Of a stretch of DNA of 64,000 bases, positions 32,926 through 42,111 are shown piece after piece; the first letter of the stretch is position 1, and each line of letters begins with the position of its first letter. Source of the DNA: AP-15 sp963733945 (GTDB lineage: Bacteria > Pseudomonadota > Alphaproteobacteria > ATCC43930 > CGMCC-115725); assembly GCA_963733945.1 (NCBI GenBank), contig CAVTFD010000039.1, forward strand, positions 62,001 through 126,000, written 5' to 3'. Made by a program: the position numbers and the translations under genes. The notes below the pieces were generated by a model. The model had not been told where the DNA came from and did not search any database. It saw only the letters and a list, made by a program, of their open reading frames with translations.

Positions 32926-33984
32926 TCAGCCGCGGCGGCCGGTATCGGATATCACGCCGTCGCCCGCCTGTTGCGCGGTCAATCCGGCCGCCGGCTTGAC
33001 GGCCCGCGCCTCGACGCCGTTGCCGCCATAGCTGACCTCGATGTGTTCGAGGCCGAGCCGCCGCAGGCAGACATCGATCTCCTCGACCGTGCGCTTGTGC
33101 TTGTAGAAATCGGTTAGACAATCGTGCGTATCGAGCGCCGCCCAGGCATAGAGCAGCCGCGACCCCAGCTGGCAGTAATGATCATGGTAGTCCAACGCCG
33201 GCGACAACCGCAGCCAGCGACGCCGTAACTCGGCGATCGGCCGATGGCCGGACAGGCCCCACAGCAGCCGGTGCACCGGCCACAGCACCGCCACCATCGC
33301 GCGCACTAGGCCCAGCGCCAGCCGCGGATGCAGCCTGATCAAAAACCGGCGCAACCGCTGCCGCACCCGCGTCATGTCGGCGGCGTCGTAGCGGTAATGA
33401 TCGATGACCAGCGACCCGCCTGGCTTGACGAAGCGACACAGCGCCGCGATCGCGTGTTCGGGCATCGGGGTATGCTGGATCACGCCGAGGCAGATGACGT
33501 AATCGAACGATGCGGGCCGCGCCGGCAATTCCCGGAGATCAGCCTGGCAGATGAAATAGCCTGCCGACTGGCTGCAATTCTCGTGATTGACTTCGACCGC
33601 GGATGACAGATCGACAGCGAAAACCCGCGCTCCTGCCGCCAGCAACAGCTCGGTGAAGCGGCCGGCGCCGCAGCCGACCTCGAGGACGCTGCCGCCGCGA
33701 ACCACCGCAAGCGAGCCGCCGAGGCAGCGCGCTAGGCGATCGCGCGAGATGGTCGTCCCGGTGAAGGAATCGAGCTGGGTGCGGCGGAACTTCCGCCATT
33801 GGCGGCCGAAAGCGGCGGCGTAACCCTCGGACGCGACTAAGCGGGGGATGCCGCGCACCACGGGGATGCGGCAGCCAGACGGGCAGACCAGCAGCCGCGT
33901 GCCTACATCGATCGCCGCTCTGCTCGTATCGCTGGCGAACGGCAGGCCGTGAACAGCGCAGCAAAGTTCCTCCGGCAGCCGCAT
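32926..33984 (-). CDS. SAM-dependent methyltransferase with Trm112-like N-terminus
   Basis: A 352-residue protein. The first 55 residues resemble a Trm112p-like zinc-ribbon module (LVCPSGCRIPVVRGIPRLV), with the Cys pairs partly kept. The methyltransferase core follows: SVLEVGCGAGRFTELLLAAGARVFAVDLSSAVE and DYVICLGVIQHTPMPEHAIAALCRFVKPGG. It is next to the MBOAT gene. The arrangement resembles the methyltransferase at 40866-41960, which carries a clearer CCPCGG ribbon. Substrate is unknown; sugar O-methylation is a guess. Confidence 0.8.
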   Translation of the reverse strand: MRLPEELCCAVHGLPFASDTSRAAIDVGTRLLVCPSGCRIPVVRGIPRLVASEGYAAAFGRQWRKFRRTQLDSFTGTTISRDRLARCLGGSLAVVRGGSVLEVGCGAGRFTELLLAAGARVFAVDLSSAVEVNHENCSQSAGYFICQADLRELPARPASFDYVICLGVIQHTPMPEHAIAALCRFVKPGGSLVIDHYRYDAADMTRVRQRLRRFLIRLHPRLALGLVRAMVAVLWPVHRLLWGLSGHRPIAELRRRWLRLSPALDYHDHYCQLGSRLLYAWAALDTHDCLTDFYKHKRTVEEIDVCLRRLGLEHIEVSYGGNGVEARAVKPAAGLTAQQAGDGVISDTGRRG

Positions 33985-33987
33985 CCT

Positions 33988-34240
33988 TCACCCGCCCGGC
34001 ACCGCCGCCGGCGCGGCGTCACGACCGAGCGCCAGCCCCGCATCGGCAGGCGTCCGGGCCCCGGCGGCAGCCGCAGCTACGCCGCGCCGAACGCCGGCCG
34101 GAAGGCGTGAGAATGACCGCAAGCAGCGCTCGTCTTGTGGATGCCCCGAACCGCACCGGCACCGTGCGATCGCCGGCATCAGGCCGGCGAGCATTGCGAT
34201 ACCGCGCAGCGCCAGCGCGCCCATTGCGATCCGGCGGGAA
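33988..34240 (-). pseudogene. Fragment of a fifth asparagine synthase-type gene
   Basis: The translation LALRGIAMLAGLMPAIARCRCGSG followed by QDERCLRSFSRL matches the middle of AsnB copy 2 (LALRGVAMLASLMPAIRRRRHGSG then RDERYLRSFSCL). DNA similarity to about 28860-28990 is also visible. The match starts in one frame (PAGSQ), shifts by one base near 34225, and dissolves after about 60 residues. No glutaminase or PP-loop region is present. It is the relic of a duplication and deletion. Confidence 0.7.
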
Positions 34241-34249
34241 GCGACGGCC

Positions 34250-34367
34250 CGGTGCGGAGCCCGTCGCGGTCGAGCACCAGCGTGCGGCAGCCCGAGCGTT
34301 CGAGCAACTCGACGGCCAGCACCGCCATGCGATTGCCGACGACGATCAGCAGGAGACCAGGGTTCAT
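34250..34367 (-). pseudogene. Truncated gene start, Rossmann/ATP-grasp-like N-terminus
   Basis: An ATG at 34367 opens a frame beginning MNPGLLLIVVGNRMAVLAVE then LLERSGCRTLVLDRDG, a strand-turn-helix-strand pattern like the first unit of a Rossmann or ATP-grasp pre-domain. After about 40 residues it runs straight into the asnB fragment in the same frame (LPAGSQ). The rest of its gene is absent, so this is a deletion junction between two genes. Family is only suggested. Confidence 0.45.
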
Positions 34368-34404
34368 GGACCGCGGCGATTTGCGAACGCGGGCGGCGGG
34401 ACAG

Positions 34405-35097
34405 TCACCCGACGCACTCCGTGCCGGGTCGCGCCCACTCGTCGGGCGCCCACATCAAATAATCGATGATGGACAGACCAGGGAGAAGGCTCTCGGGATC
34501 GCGGTAGGGCCGGGCCGCGAAGTTTTGGTAGACAAGCTCGATGCCGCTTGGGGCGAACAATGCCTCCTCCTGGTACCCGGTGGCGCCACCCCCGCACAGA
34601 TAGGCGTCCGCACCGACCGCCTTTACAATTTCGATAAGCAGTCGAGTCCCCTTGCCGACGACTGCAAGGTCCGATTGGCGCACGAGGCGGCATTCCAACC
34701 CGAGCGTTGCGGCAATGCTGCGGACCGCGTGCTCGTTGAACTGCGCCAGACAGCTTACCGGATAGTCCAGCAACGGCTGCAGCAGCTCGATCGCCCCGGC
34801 AAAGCCGGGTGCGCGTTTGTAATTGAACTCCAATGTGCGCAGCAGCTTTCGGCGCCAAGGCTGGGCGTCGTCGATCTCGACATTGCGGATCGACTGCGTG
34901 CCGGGGGGGCGCCGCACCGGACAGCCGAACCAAGTGGGGCGACCCTGGACATCGACGCGCACCCGGTTGATCCAGCTGCCCTTGCCGCTCTTGGGGTAGG
35001 CGACCTCGTCGAGAAAGACGAAGACGTCGGCCCGGCGGATCTTGTCGAAATAGCCGAGCCAGGGAAAAAAATTGGGCTGGTGAACAGCGCAGATCAT
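34405..35097 (-). CDS. WbqC-like family protein
   Basis: A 230-residue protein beginning MICAVHQPNFFPWLGYFDKI, the hallmark of the WbqC-like family (PF08889). Also present: DVFVFLDEVAYPKSGKGSWINRVRV, FNYKRAPGFA, a central GLECRLVRQSDL, and AYLCGGGATGYQEEALFAPSGIELVYQNF. The family is frequent in O-antigen and capsule loci and is thought to act on sugar-nucleotide amino groups, but the reaction is not settled. ATG 35097 is the family-typical start. It follows the export permease gene by about 35 bp. Confidence 0.88.
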   Translation of the reverse strand: MICAVHQPNFFPWLGYFDKIRRADVFVFLDEVAYPKSGKGSWINRVRVDVQGRPTWFGCPVRRPPGTQSIRNVEIDDAQPWRRKLLRTLEFNYKRAPGFAGAIELLQPLLDYPVSCLAQFNEHAVRSIAATLGLECRLVRQSDLAVVGKGTRLLIEIVKAVGADAYLCGGGATGYQEEALFAPSGIELVYQNFAARPYRDPESLLPGLSIIDYLMWAPDEWARPGTECVG

Positions 35098-35131
35098 GCG
35101 TGCGGTCCGGGGCGCTCGGCCCTGCCGACGA

Positions 35132-35924
35132 TCACAAGCGCGCGTCGAAATGCGGCTCAAGCCGGCGAAAGAAGGCTAATCCCGCAAGGAACAAGACGGC
35201 GGCAAGCGCCGCAAGGTAGACCAGCGACCACAACGGCGGCAGTACCCCGTTCATCACTGGGTCGCGATAGCCTTCCGCGATTACGTAAAAGGGGTTGAGC
35301 TGGACCGCCGTCTGCACCGCCCGCGGAAAGGAGGCAACGGGATAGAAAATCGGGGAGGCAAACAGCAGCAGGGTCAAGACGTTCGGCAATACAAGCGCGG
35401 TGTCGCGGACGAACACGTTGATGCCCGCGAGCACCAAGCCGATGCCGGCGATCACGAAGAACTGCAGCACGGTGACGACCGGAAGGATAAGCCAGCTGGC
35501 GTTGGGGGTGCGCCGCTCGAACGCGAGCAGGCCGACCAGATAAACCGTGGCGACCGCGAGCGGCACAAGTCCCATCATGGTTCCGACCATCGGCAGCAAG
35601 GCGCGTTTGAAGACCAGGTTCTTGATCAAGCCGGCATTCGCAGTGAGCGAGGAAGTGCTGGTCGCCAACCCCTCCGAGATCGCCAGCCACGGTCCGTAGC
35701 CGCTGACGAGCCAGACGACAAAACTGAGAACTCGTCTCCGCCCCCGGCAACCGCGGCTGAAACACGAAGCCGAACACAAAAGTAAAGATCGTCAGTAACA
35801 TTGCTGGATTGGCGATGGCCCAGACAAGTCCGAGACCCGACCCAATAAAGCGGTCGCGCAACGCGATCTGGAAAAGGTTCCAGCCCATCCGCAGGTCATT
35901 ACGCCCGAACACGAGTGCGATCAC
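35132..35924 (-). pseudogene. ABC-2 polysaccharide export permease (Wzm-like), single frameshift
   Basis: The N-terminus (MIALVFGRNDLRMGWNLFQIALRDRFIGSG, then GLVWAIANPAMLLTIFTFVFGFVFQPRLPG) and the remainder (FVVWLVSGYGPWLAISEGL through the C-terminal FRRLEPHFDARL) are in different frames. The join is at about 35740-35746, where one base too many in GAGTTCTCAG shifts the frame. Restoring it gives about 263 residues with six helices, a normal Wzm permease. ATG 35924 overlaps the upstream ATPase TGA. Without it the two Wzt-like ATPases have no visible permease in the window. Confidence 0.85.
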
Positions 35925-37150
35925 AGCACGAACTCCTCAAGTGCGGCGGCGCTTACCAACGGCGGGTAGAGGATCATCGGTAGGCCTCCCATCTGGCCTT
36001 CCTCATCGCGAACCTCGAACACGATCGAGCGGCTGGCGATCGGTTCGGCACGCTCCGACAGCACCACATCGAGCCGATAGGCGTGCTGACCCAAGGCGAG
36101 CGGCCGCATCGCAAGGCGAAGGCGGAAAGGTCGGGTCAGTCCATTTAGTTCGGCGTGGCGGCTCAATTGGTCGGCGGCGATGACGGTCCCGTCCGTCCGC
36201 ACGATTCGGATCGACAGGTCGGGTGCTTGCAGCGCCGTGCTGCCGCGGCCGACGATCTCGACGAATGTATCGGCGAGAGCCCGCAGCGAGAGTTCTCCCC
36301 CGCTGGGCATATGGTCTTGATAAATCCGCAGCGAGGTCAGCTCACCGCGACGATCGGGCTTAAGCGGCGGCAGATCGCTTGCAAATTTCCGCTGCAATGC
36401 CGCCTCGTCCGCTTCGTTGACCGCAAGCTCGTAGGCGGCAGTGACTTCTTGGGCCGGGCCGTCCATCACCACGCGCCCGGCGTCGAGCCATAGGCACCGG
36501 TTGCACATCTCGACGATGCTAGAGAGCCCATGCGACACCAGAATGACGATCCGGCCTGAGGCAGAGAGCTCGCGCACGCGCGCGATCGCCTTCGCCGAGA
36601 AATGGACGTCTCCGACCGCCAGCACCTCGTCGATTATCAGGATCTCCGGTTCGATGAAGGCAATCATCGAGAACGCGAGGCGCGCTTTCATGCCGGTTGA
36701 ATAGGTGCGAACCGGCCGGTCGATGAAGGGTCCTAGCTCGGAAAAGTCGATGACGGCATCGAGTATCCTGTCGATCTCGGCACGGGTGCGGTTCTGCACC
36801 GCGCCGTCGAGATAGATGTTGTCGCGTCCGGTGACTTCATCGCGCAGCACGGTGCCGAGAGTCATGATCCCGTGGACGCGGCCCTCGACGACGACCCGGC
36901 CGGAGGTCGGTTCGCTTAACCCCGCGATCAGGTGCAGCAATGTCGATTTCCCGGCGCCGTTATGGCCGATGATGCCGAGTCGGTCGCCCTCGCGAAGCTC
37001 TAGTGACACGCCGTCGACCGCGCGGATCTCGCGCATCTCGGGCGCGGCCGGCCGGCTACGCAAGGCGGCCCGCAACGTCATGCGCCCGTGCGAGTTTACC
37101 GGCGACTGGTACACCTTGCAGACGTTGTCGAGCAGTACGCTGCAGCTCAT
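35921..37150 (-). CDS. Polysaccharide export ABC ATPase with C-terminal sugar-binding domain (Wzt-like, first)
   Basis: A 409-residue ATPase. Nucleotide-binding domain (about 1-240): Walker A GHNGAGKST, RTYSTGMKARLAFSMI signature, Walker B ILIIDEVLAVGD, and LVSHGLSSIVEMC switch. Residues from about 265 form a beta-rich domain (DLSIRIVRTDGTVIAAD; FRLRLAMRPLALGQHAYRLDVVLSE) as in Wzt C-terminal domains that recognise the capped end of the O-polysaccharide before export. ATG 37150 overlaps the TGA of the second ATPase. It would work with the Wzm-like permease encoded next. Confidence 0.88.
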   Translation of the reverse strand: MSCSVLLDNVCKVYQSPVNSHGRMTLRAALRSRPAAPEMREIRAVDGVSLELREGDRLGIIGHNGAGKSTLLHLIAGLSEPTSGRVVVEGRVHGIMTLGTVLRDEVTGRDNIYLDGAVQNRTRAEIDRILDAVIDFSELGPFIDRPVRTYSTGMKARLAFSMIAFIEPEILIIDEVLAVGDVHFSAKAIARVRELSASGRIVILVSHGLSSIVEMCNRCLWLDAGRVVMDGPAQEVTAAYELAVNEADEAALQRKFASDLPPLKPDRRGELTSLRIYQDHMPSGGELSLRALADTFVEIVGRGSTALQAPDLSIRIVRTDGTVIAADQLSRHAELNGLTRPFRLRLAMRPLALGQHAYRLDVVLSERAEPIASRSIVFEVRDEEGQMGGLPMILYPPLVSAAALEEFVL

Positions 37151-38328
37151 TGCGGCGACAGCTCCCACCCCATCGGCAGCCGCAGCACCGCCTCGCCGGG
37201 CTCACCCAAAACGATGAGGTCGACCCCGTCGCCGCTCAGCCAAGTGCGCCGGTCGAGCGCGATGCGCTCCGCCCGGCCGAGCTCCGGCTCTAACGTCAAA
37301 AACAAGTTGAGCACGTAGCGCCCTGGCGCGAGCGGCAGTTTCAGAATGACGATTTCGGCCGTGTAGCGTCCGGCTGCTTTCCCGATCAGCGCTGCATCCC
37401 GTGACATCAGAACGATCTCCCAGCCTACACCGGTCGACATCTGCTCGATGCTAAGCCGCAAACAAACTGGCCGCCGCTCCATGATCCGAACCGGCAGGAT
37501 GAGCCTGCTGTCCTCACCGGCGAACCAGGTGACGGACTCCGGGACCCCGTCCTCAAAGTGAGCGATTTGGCTCGGCGGCTCGACCCCGTCGTTTTCGGGG
37601 TCGAGATAGCGCCGCACCACCCGCTCGGCGGGACCCGAGAAAACGATGCGGCCGCCGTCAACAATGTGCGCGGTGCGGCATAGCTTCAGTATCGCCGGCC
37701 AGTCGTGGGTCACCAGCACGCCTGAAGCGCCCTGGCCCAGACGCTCGCGGATCCGCCTCCAGCATTTCGCTTGAAAGTGACTGTCTCCGACCGACAGGAT
37801 CTCATCGATCAGATAGACCTCGTGCTGCCGTGCTGTCGCGACGGCAAAATAGAGCCGTGCCACCATGCCGCTCGAATAGGTGACGATGCAATCTTCGAAG
37901 CGAGCGTCGAGTTCGGAGAACTCCCGCACCTCATCGATCAGCCGGGCGAGTTCTGCACCCCGCACGCCGCTGATCCGGAGGAACCGTCGGGCATACTCGC
38001 GGCCGGTCAGTTCGGCTTGGCCGGTCGTGCCGATCTCGTACAGCCCCGACAAATCGCCGCGCACCCGCACGCGACCACGATCGGGATGGTAAATTCCGCC
38101 TATGACCCGCAACAGCGTCGATTTGCCGGCGCCGTTGCGCCCGAGGATCCCGACGAACTCGCCGCGCGGAACCTCAAAGCTGATGTCCTCAAGCGCCTGA
38201 AAGCGCTCGCCCCGATGCCGAATGCCGAATACGAAGCGCCAGCCGGAGGCGTTTTCGAGCAGCTCGAAAGCCTTGCTCACGCCATCGCATGTCACCACGA
38301 TGGCGCCACCGTTGTTGCCTGTCAGCAT
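37147..38328 (-). CDS. Polysaccharide export ABC ATPase with C-terminal domain (Wzt-like, second)
   Basis: A 393-residue ATPase distinct from its neighbour. Walker A is GRNGAGKST, signature TYSSGMVARLYFAVAT, Walker B VYLIDEILSVGD, with LVTHDWPAILKLC. The last 150 residues are a beta-rich Wzt-like domain (RLILPVRIMERRPVCLRLSIEQ; YVLNLFLTLEPELGRAERIAL). Two tandem ATPases for one permease implies either a heterodimeric exporter or two polymer specificities. ATG 38328 overlaps the end of AsnB copy 3 by 7 bp. Confidence 0.88.
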   Translation of the reverse strand: MLTGNNGGAIVVTCDGVSKAFELLENASGWRFVFGIRHRGERFQALEDISFEVPRGEFVGILGRNGAGKSTLLRVIGGIYHPDRGRVRVRGDLSGLYEIGTTGQAELTGREYARRFLRISGVRGAELARLIDEVREFSELDARFEDCIVTYSSGMVARLYFAVATARQHEVYLIDEILSVGDSHFQAKCWRRIRERLGQGASGVLVTHDWPAILKLCRTAHIVDGGRIVFSGPAERVVRRYLDPENDGVEPPSQIAHFEDGVPESVTWFAGEDSRLILPVRIMERRPVCLRLSIEQMSTGVGWEIVLMSRDAALIGKAAGRYTAEIVILKLPLAPGRYVLNLFLTLEPELGRAERIALDRRTWLSGDGVDLIVLGEPGEAVLRLPMGWELSPQ

Positions 38329-40217
38329 AGCGCCGGGCGCTCGTTGCCGAGAAAGATGCGGCACCACCATTCGAAGCTTAGCAGCGACCAGATCAGCAAA
38401 CGGTGATTGGCCTGCCCTTGTATGTGCTCGGTCACCCGCTGCCGCACAAAATCCGGGTTGATGAAATCAGCCAGCGCCAGCTCAGGGCCGAGCAGCAGGT
38501 CGCGGACATAACTGGCGTTTTCGCCGCGATACCAGGAGCCATCGGGCGCCGAGAAGCCCTGTTTGGGCCGACGCATCACCGCGTCCGGCAGCAGCGGCGC
38601 CATCGCTCGCCGCAGCGCGCTCTTGCCGATGTCATAGCGGCTCTCCGCCAGCGCCTTCTTGCGCACCGCGTCCTCGTCGATCGTTAGCATCTGCCGCAGA
38701 TCAGCAAGTTTGTGATGGATCGGCAGGCACTGCGCGAATTCGACAAGGGCGTTGTCCATGAACGGAAAGCGTTCCTCCAGGCCGCTCGCCATCGACAGCT
38801 TGTCGCCGATCAGGAACAGGCCGTGCAGGAAAGTTTTGCACTCGAAATACAGCGAGTTGGCGATGTGGTCCTCGGGCGTTTCGTAACGGAGGTGGTCGGC
38901 ATCGTCAAAGACACTGCAGAAGATATCGAAGCTTTCCTCGCGCGCGAGGGCGGCGCCCGTCCCGGTGCGAAACATCATCTTACGGTCGGCCTCGGAGGTC
39001 AGCCGCTGCCAAAACTCGTAATAGGCCTGCAAATAGGATCCGCGGTCGAGCGCGCGGAACACGCGATAGTAGCGCCAAGGATAGCCACCGAACAATTCGT
39101 CGCCGCCCGCGCCCGACAAGCACACGGTGGCGAATTTCGAGGCGAGCCGCGCGACATAGTAATTTGGATAGGACATGCCGAGGCGCAGGTCCTCGATCGC
39201 CCATGTGACCCGCGGCAGCGACCAGCGGATGTCGCCGGAATTGATGACCTGCTCGTAGTGCTCGGTCTTGAAATGGTAAGCGAGCAACTCGGCATCGCGC
39301 CGCTCGTCGAAGAGTCGTTCGATGCCGTCCACAGCCGACATCTCGAACCCGGCCGTGAAGGTCGTCAGGCGCGAAACGTGTGGTACCGCGCCAGCGACGA
39401 TAGAGGCCGAGTCGACGCCGCCAGAGAGATACGCGGCGACCGGCACATCGGCCACCAACTGCCGCTCGACCCCCGCCATAAGCAGGCGGCGCGTTTCGGC
39501 GGCTGCTTCTGCTTCGCCGATGCTCGCGTCGCGGTTGGTGAAATCAAAATCCCAATAGCGCGTCATGTGCTCTCTGTCGCCGCCGAGCGTCAGGATGGAG
39601 GCCGGCGGCAGAAGCTCGACGCCGGCCATCAGCGTGTGCGGCCGAAACAGGTTTTGAAAGGTGAAGTACTCGCCGAGTGCCGCCGCATTGAGCCGCGCTG
39701 TGAAATCCGGCAGCACGAGAAACGCCTTGATCTCCGAAGCGAAGGCAACGCTGCAAGGCCGGCGCCAAAGATAAAGCGGCTTGATCCCATAGCGGTCCCG
39801 TGCCAGATGTAGCTGGCCGGAGCCCGCGTCCCACAGCGCGAGCGCCGCCATGCCGTCGATCCGGCGCATCAGCCCTTCGATGCCCCACACGCGGTAACCC
39901 CAAATCAGCACTTCCGTGTCGGAGCGCGTGCGGAAGCGGCAAGCTTCGCGCTCGAGCGCGGTGCGTAAATCGCGGAAATTGTATATCTCACCGTTGAACG
40001 AAATCGCCGTGAGGCCGTCGGGCGAGAGCATCGGCTGGTTCGCCTCGGCCGATAGGTCGATAACCGCGAGCCGGCGGTGCGCCAATCCAACGTGGCGATC
40101 GCAATAGAGTCCATCGGCATCAGGGCCGCGATGCGCCAGCGCCTCGCGCATGGCCAGCAGCCGCCGCTCGGCGACAGGCGCGCCGTCAAGGCGGTATTCG
40201 CCGACCACTCCGCACAC
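38322..40217 (-). CDS. asnB: Asparagine synthase-type glutamine amidotransferase (copy 3)
   Basis: A 631-residue member starting MCGVVGEYRLDGAP, with glutaminase Cys2, ALAHRGPDADG and FNGEIYNFRDLR. The synthetase domain has SGGVDSASIVAGAV and SGAGGDELFGGYPWRYY. It is the most divergent of the four at the N-terminus and in the insert around residue 300 (FEMSAVDGIERLFDERRDAELLAYHF). It sits directly upstream of the export ATPases and downstream of a GNAT gene. Role inferred as uronic-acid amidation. Confidence 0.9.
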   Translation of the reverse strand: MCGVVGEYRLDGAPVAERRLLAMREALAHRGPDADGLYCDRHVGLAHRRLAVIDLSAEANQPMLSPDGLTAISFNGEIYNFRDLRTALEREACRFRTRSDTEVLIWGYRVWGIEGLMRRIDGMAALALWDAGSGQLHLARDRYGIKPLYLWRRPCSVAFASEIKAFLVLPDFTARLNAAALGEYFTFQNLFRPHTLMAGVELLPPASILTLGGDREHMTRYWDFDFTNRDASIGEAEAAAETRRLLMAGVERQLVADVPVAAYLSGGVDSASIVAGAVPHVSRLTTFTAGFEMSAVDGIERLFDERRDAELLAYHFKTEHYEQVINSGDIRWSLPRVTWAIEDLRLGMSYPNYYVARLASKFATVCLSGAGGDELFGGYPWRYYRVFRALDRGSYLQAYYEFWQRLTSEADRKMMFRTGTGAALAREESFDIFCSVFDDADHLRYETPEDHIANSLYFECKTFLHGLFLIGDKLSMASGLEERFPFMDNALVEFAQCLPIHHKLADLRQMLTIDEDAVRKKALAESRYDIGKSALRRAMAPLLPDAVMRRPKQGFSAPDGSWYRGENASYVRDLLLGPELALADFINPDFVRQRVTEHIQGQANHRLLIWSLLSFEWWCRIFLGNERPALC

Positions 40218-40252
40218 GCTAGGGCTTCCTACTCATGCCGCGTCCAACCCTG

Positions 40253-40777
40253 TCAATCCGGGCCGGGGCGCAGCGCCGCCATGATCACGACGTCCTTCCA
40301 TTCGCCGCCGATAAAGACGTGGCGCGCCATCACACCCTCGCGCTGAAACCCGGCCTTTTTATAGGCGCGGATCGCTCGCAAGTTATCCGTCCACACATGG
40401 ATGAAAATGCGATGCAGGTTCAGATGATCGAATGCGTACCGAGCGAGCATGCGTAATGCTTCCGTCCCGGCGCCTCGCTGCCGATCCACCTGCTCGCCGA
40501 TGCGGATCGATACCTCGGCGCGGCGGTGCACCTGATGAATGCCGGTGAGCTGTGCGGTCCCGATGATTCGGTCGTCATCAAGGGTCCGGATCGCAAAGCT
40601 TCGCGTTGTTTCCGTACTATTTAAGGAATCCCACCAGGCACAATGCTGCGCCCAGTTGACTGGACGGTATGCGGCATTGAAACGCAGGATTTCGGGATCA
40701 TTAATCCAGCGAAAGAGCGTGGCTTTGTCGCTCGGCAAGAAGCCGGTCAGCGCCACCCGATCACCTCGCATTCCCAT
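40253..40777 (-). CDS. GNAT-family N-acetyltransferase (RimJ/RimL-like)
   Basis: A 174-residue acetyltransferase from ATG 40777, which follows GAGGGAA. Motifs: FLPSDKATLFRWINDPEILRFN, then the acetyl-CoA region RIGEQVDRQRGAGTEALRMLARYAF and LHRIFIHVWTDNLRAIRAYKKAGFQREG. It resembles sugar amino-group acetyltransferases of surface-polysaccharide loci. The open frame continues upstream into the displaced C-terminus of the methyltransferase gene. Just before the start, ATLFEPINQAETVRFNAAF repeats the pattern of its own ATLFRWINDPEILRFNAAY, a partial duplication. Confidence 0.85.
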   Translation of the reverse strand: MGMRGDRVALTGFLPSDKATLFRWINDPEILRFNAAYRPVNWAQHCAWWDSLNSTETTRSFAIRTLDDDRIIGTAQLTGIHQVHRRAEVSIRIGEQVDRQRGAGTEALRMLARYAFDHLNLHRIFIHVWTDNLRAIRAYKKAGFQREGVMARHVFIGGEWKDVVIMAALRPGPD

Positions 40778-40865
40778 CTCGTGGCTTCCCTCGTCGATCG
40801 ACTGGAAGGCGGCATTGAAGCGCACGGTCTCGGCCTGGTTGATAGGTTCGAACAGCGTTGCGCTG

Positions 40866-41960
40866 TCATTCCAGGACGGCGCGTCGAGGGTGATACCAGG
40901 TTCGTCGCTGCGAGCGGCGGCGCCGTCGGCTGGCTCGTTCGACACCGGTCGCCGCATCCGAAACGAGAGCTGGGCCGGAGTTTGTTTGGAGAAGATTTCC
41001 TCGGCGGTCAGCTCCTCCCCCCATCTTCGGACCTCCGCCGCCGTGTGCCGCCACGCATACTCCGGGTAGTACCAGTCGTAATTTACGTGGACGTTGTCCT
41101 CGAACGACCACGAGTTCGCGCCAATAACACTTGAGAACCGTGTAATACAAGAACCGCTGCAAGTTGTGGCGCCCGCCCTGCATTCCCAGAACCTTGACAT
41201 CTGGAATCTCGATCTCAGCGCGGAAATCGGAGAGCGCCTTTCCGAGCAGGGTTACACTCTCCATCTCCCGCCACGCCTCCGCCGGAGTCATGTTCCTGAT
41301 CTCGCGGCGAACGTAATCGTCGGTGAATTCGCGGATCGGCGCCTTCTTACGATATAGCGTAAAAGCCAGTTGGCCGCCGGGCGCGAGCAGCGACAACACC
41401 GATCTCATCGCCTCCTTTGTATTCGGAGTGTGGTGAAGCACGCCGTTCGATGTGACATAGTCGAAGCTGCCGGGCTTGAGCGGAGGACGGCAAATGTCGC
41501 CCTGTACAAGTAGGACATTCGGCAGGTGTTTTACATTTTCCGCCGCGACATCGATCGCCGCGGAGATTTCGATCCCGACGGTCAGTGCATCGGGGCGGAG
41601 TCGCGCGATCTGGGCTAGATCGCGGCCGTTCCCTGAGCCGGCGTCGAGAATGGTCCGGAACGGTGACAGGAAATCGGCGTATTCGGTTTCGTTCTGCCAG
41701 CCGCGCAGATCGAGCAGCCAGTCCTGCATGACGGCCTCGGTCTCGCCGGACATGCCAAAACCGGCGGCGCGGCGCCATTTGTAGCCAAAGGCTTCGGCCA
41801 CCTGAGCCTGGCCGGCTTCGGCACGCGGGGAGAACCGAGGAATGCCGCCGATCACCGGATAGTGGCCGCCGCATTCGCCGCAGCTGAGCATCTCGCCGAT
41901 TTGGCGCAGTGCGCCACCGCAAGGGCAGCATAGCAGCGCCAGTAAGCGGGCGTCGATCAT
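40866..41960 (-). pseudogene. Zn-ribbon SAM methyltransferase, frameshifted near the C-terminus
   Basis: From ATG 41960 the protein begins MIDARLLALLCCPCGGALRQ, a Trm112-like ribbon with CxxC pairs (also LSCGECGGHYPVIGGIPRF), followed by a methyltransferase core: RTILDAGSGNGRDLAQIARL near residue 98 and FDYVTSNGVLHHTPNTKEAM. After LYYTVLKCYW the expected family continuation (SWSFEDNVHVNYDWYYPEYA and WRHTAAEVRRWGEEL) is in another frame; the shift is at about 41118-41121. The displaced tail runs on in frame into the GNAT gene. As sequenced it has a wrong 85-residue basic tail. Confidence 0.78.
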
Positions 41961-42111
41961 GGGTCGCTCCGGCCGCGTCCGCGTCGGCTCACGGCGTCCC
42001 GGCGGAACAACGCTTCGTCGTCGTTCCACCGCGACGTGTCGAGCGTGGCGGGGACGCACTGCTGGCGGGTCCGGCGGCGCGGGTTTCCGCCTCTCTGAGC
42101 ACTGTTCTTTC

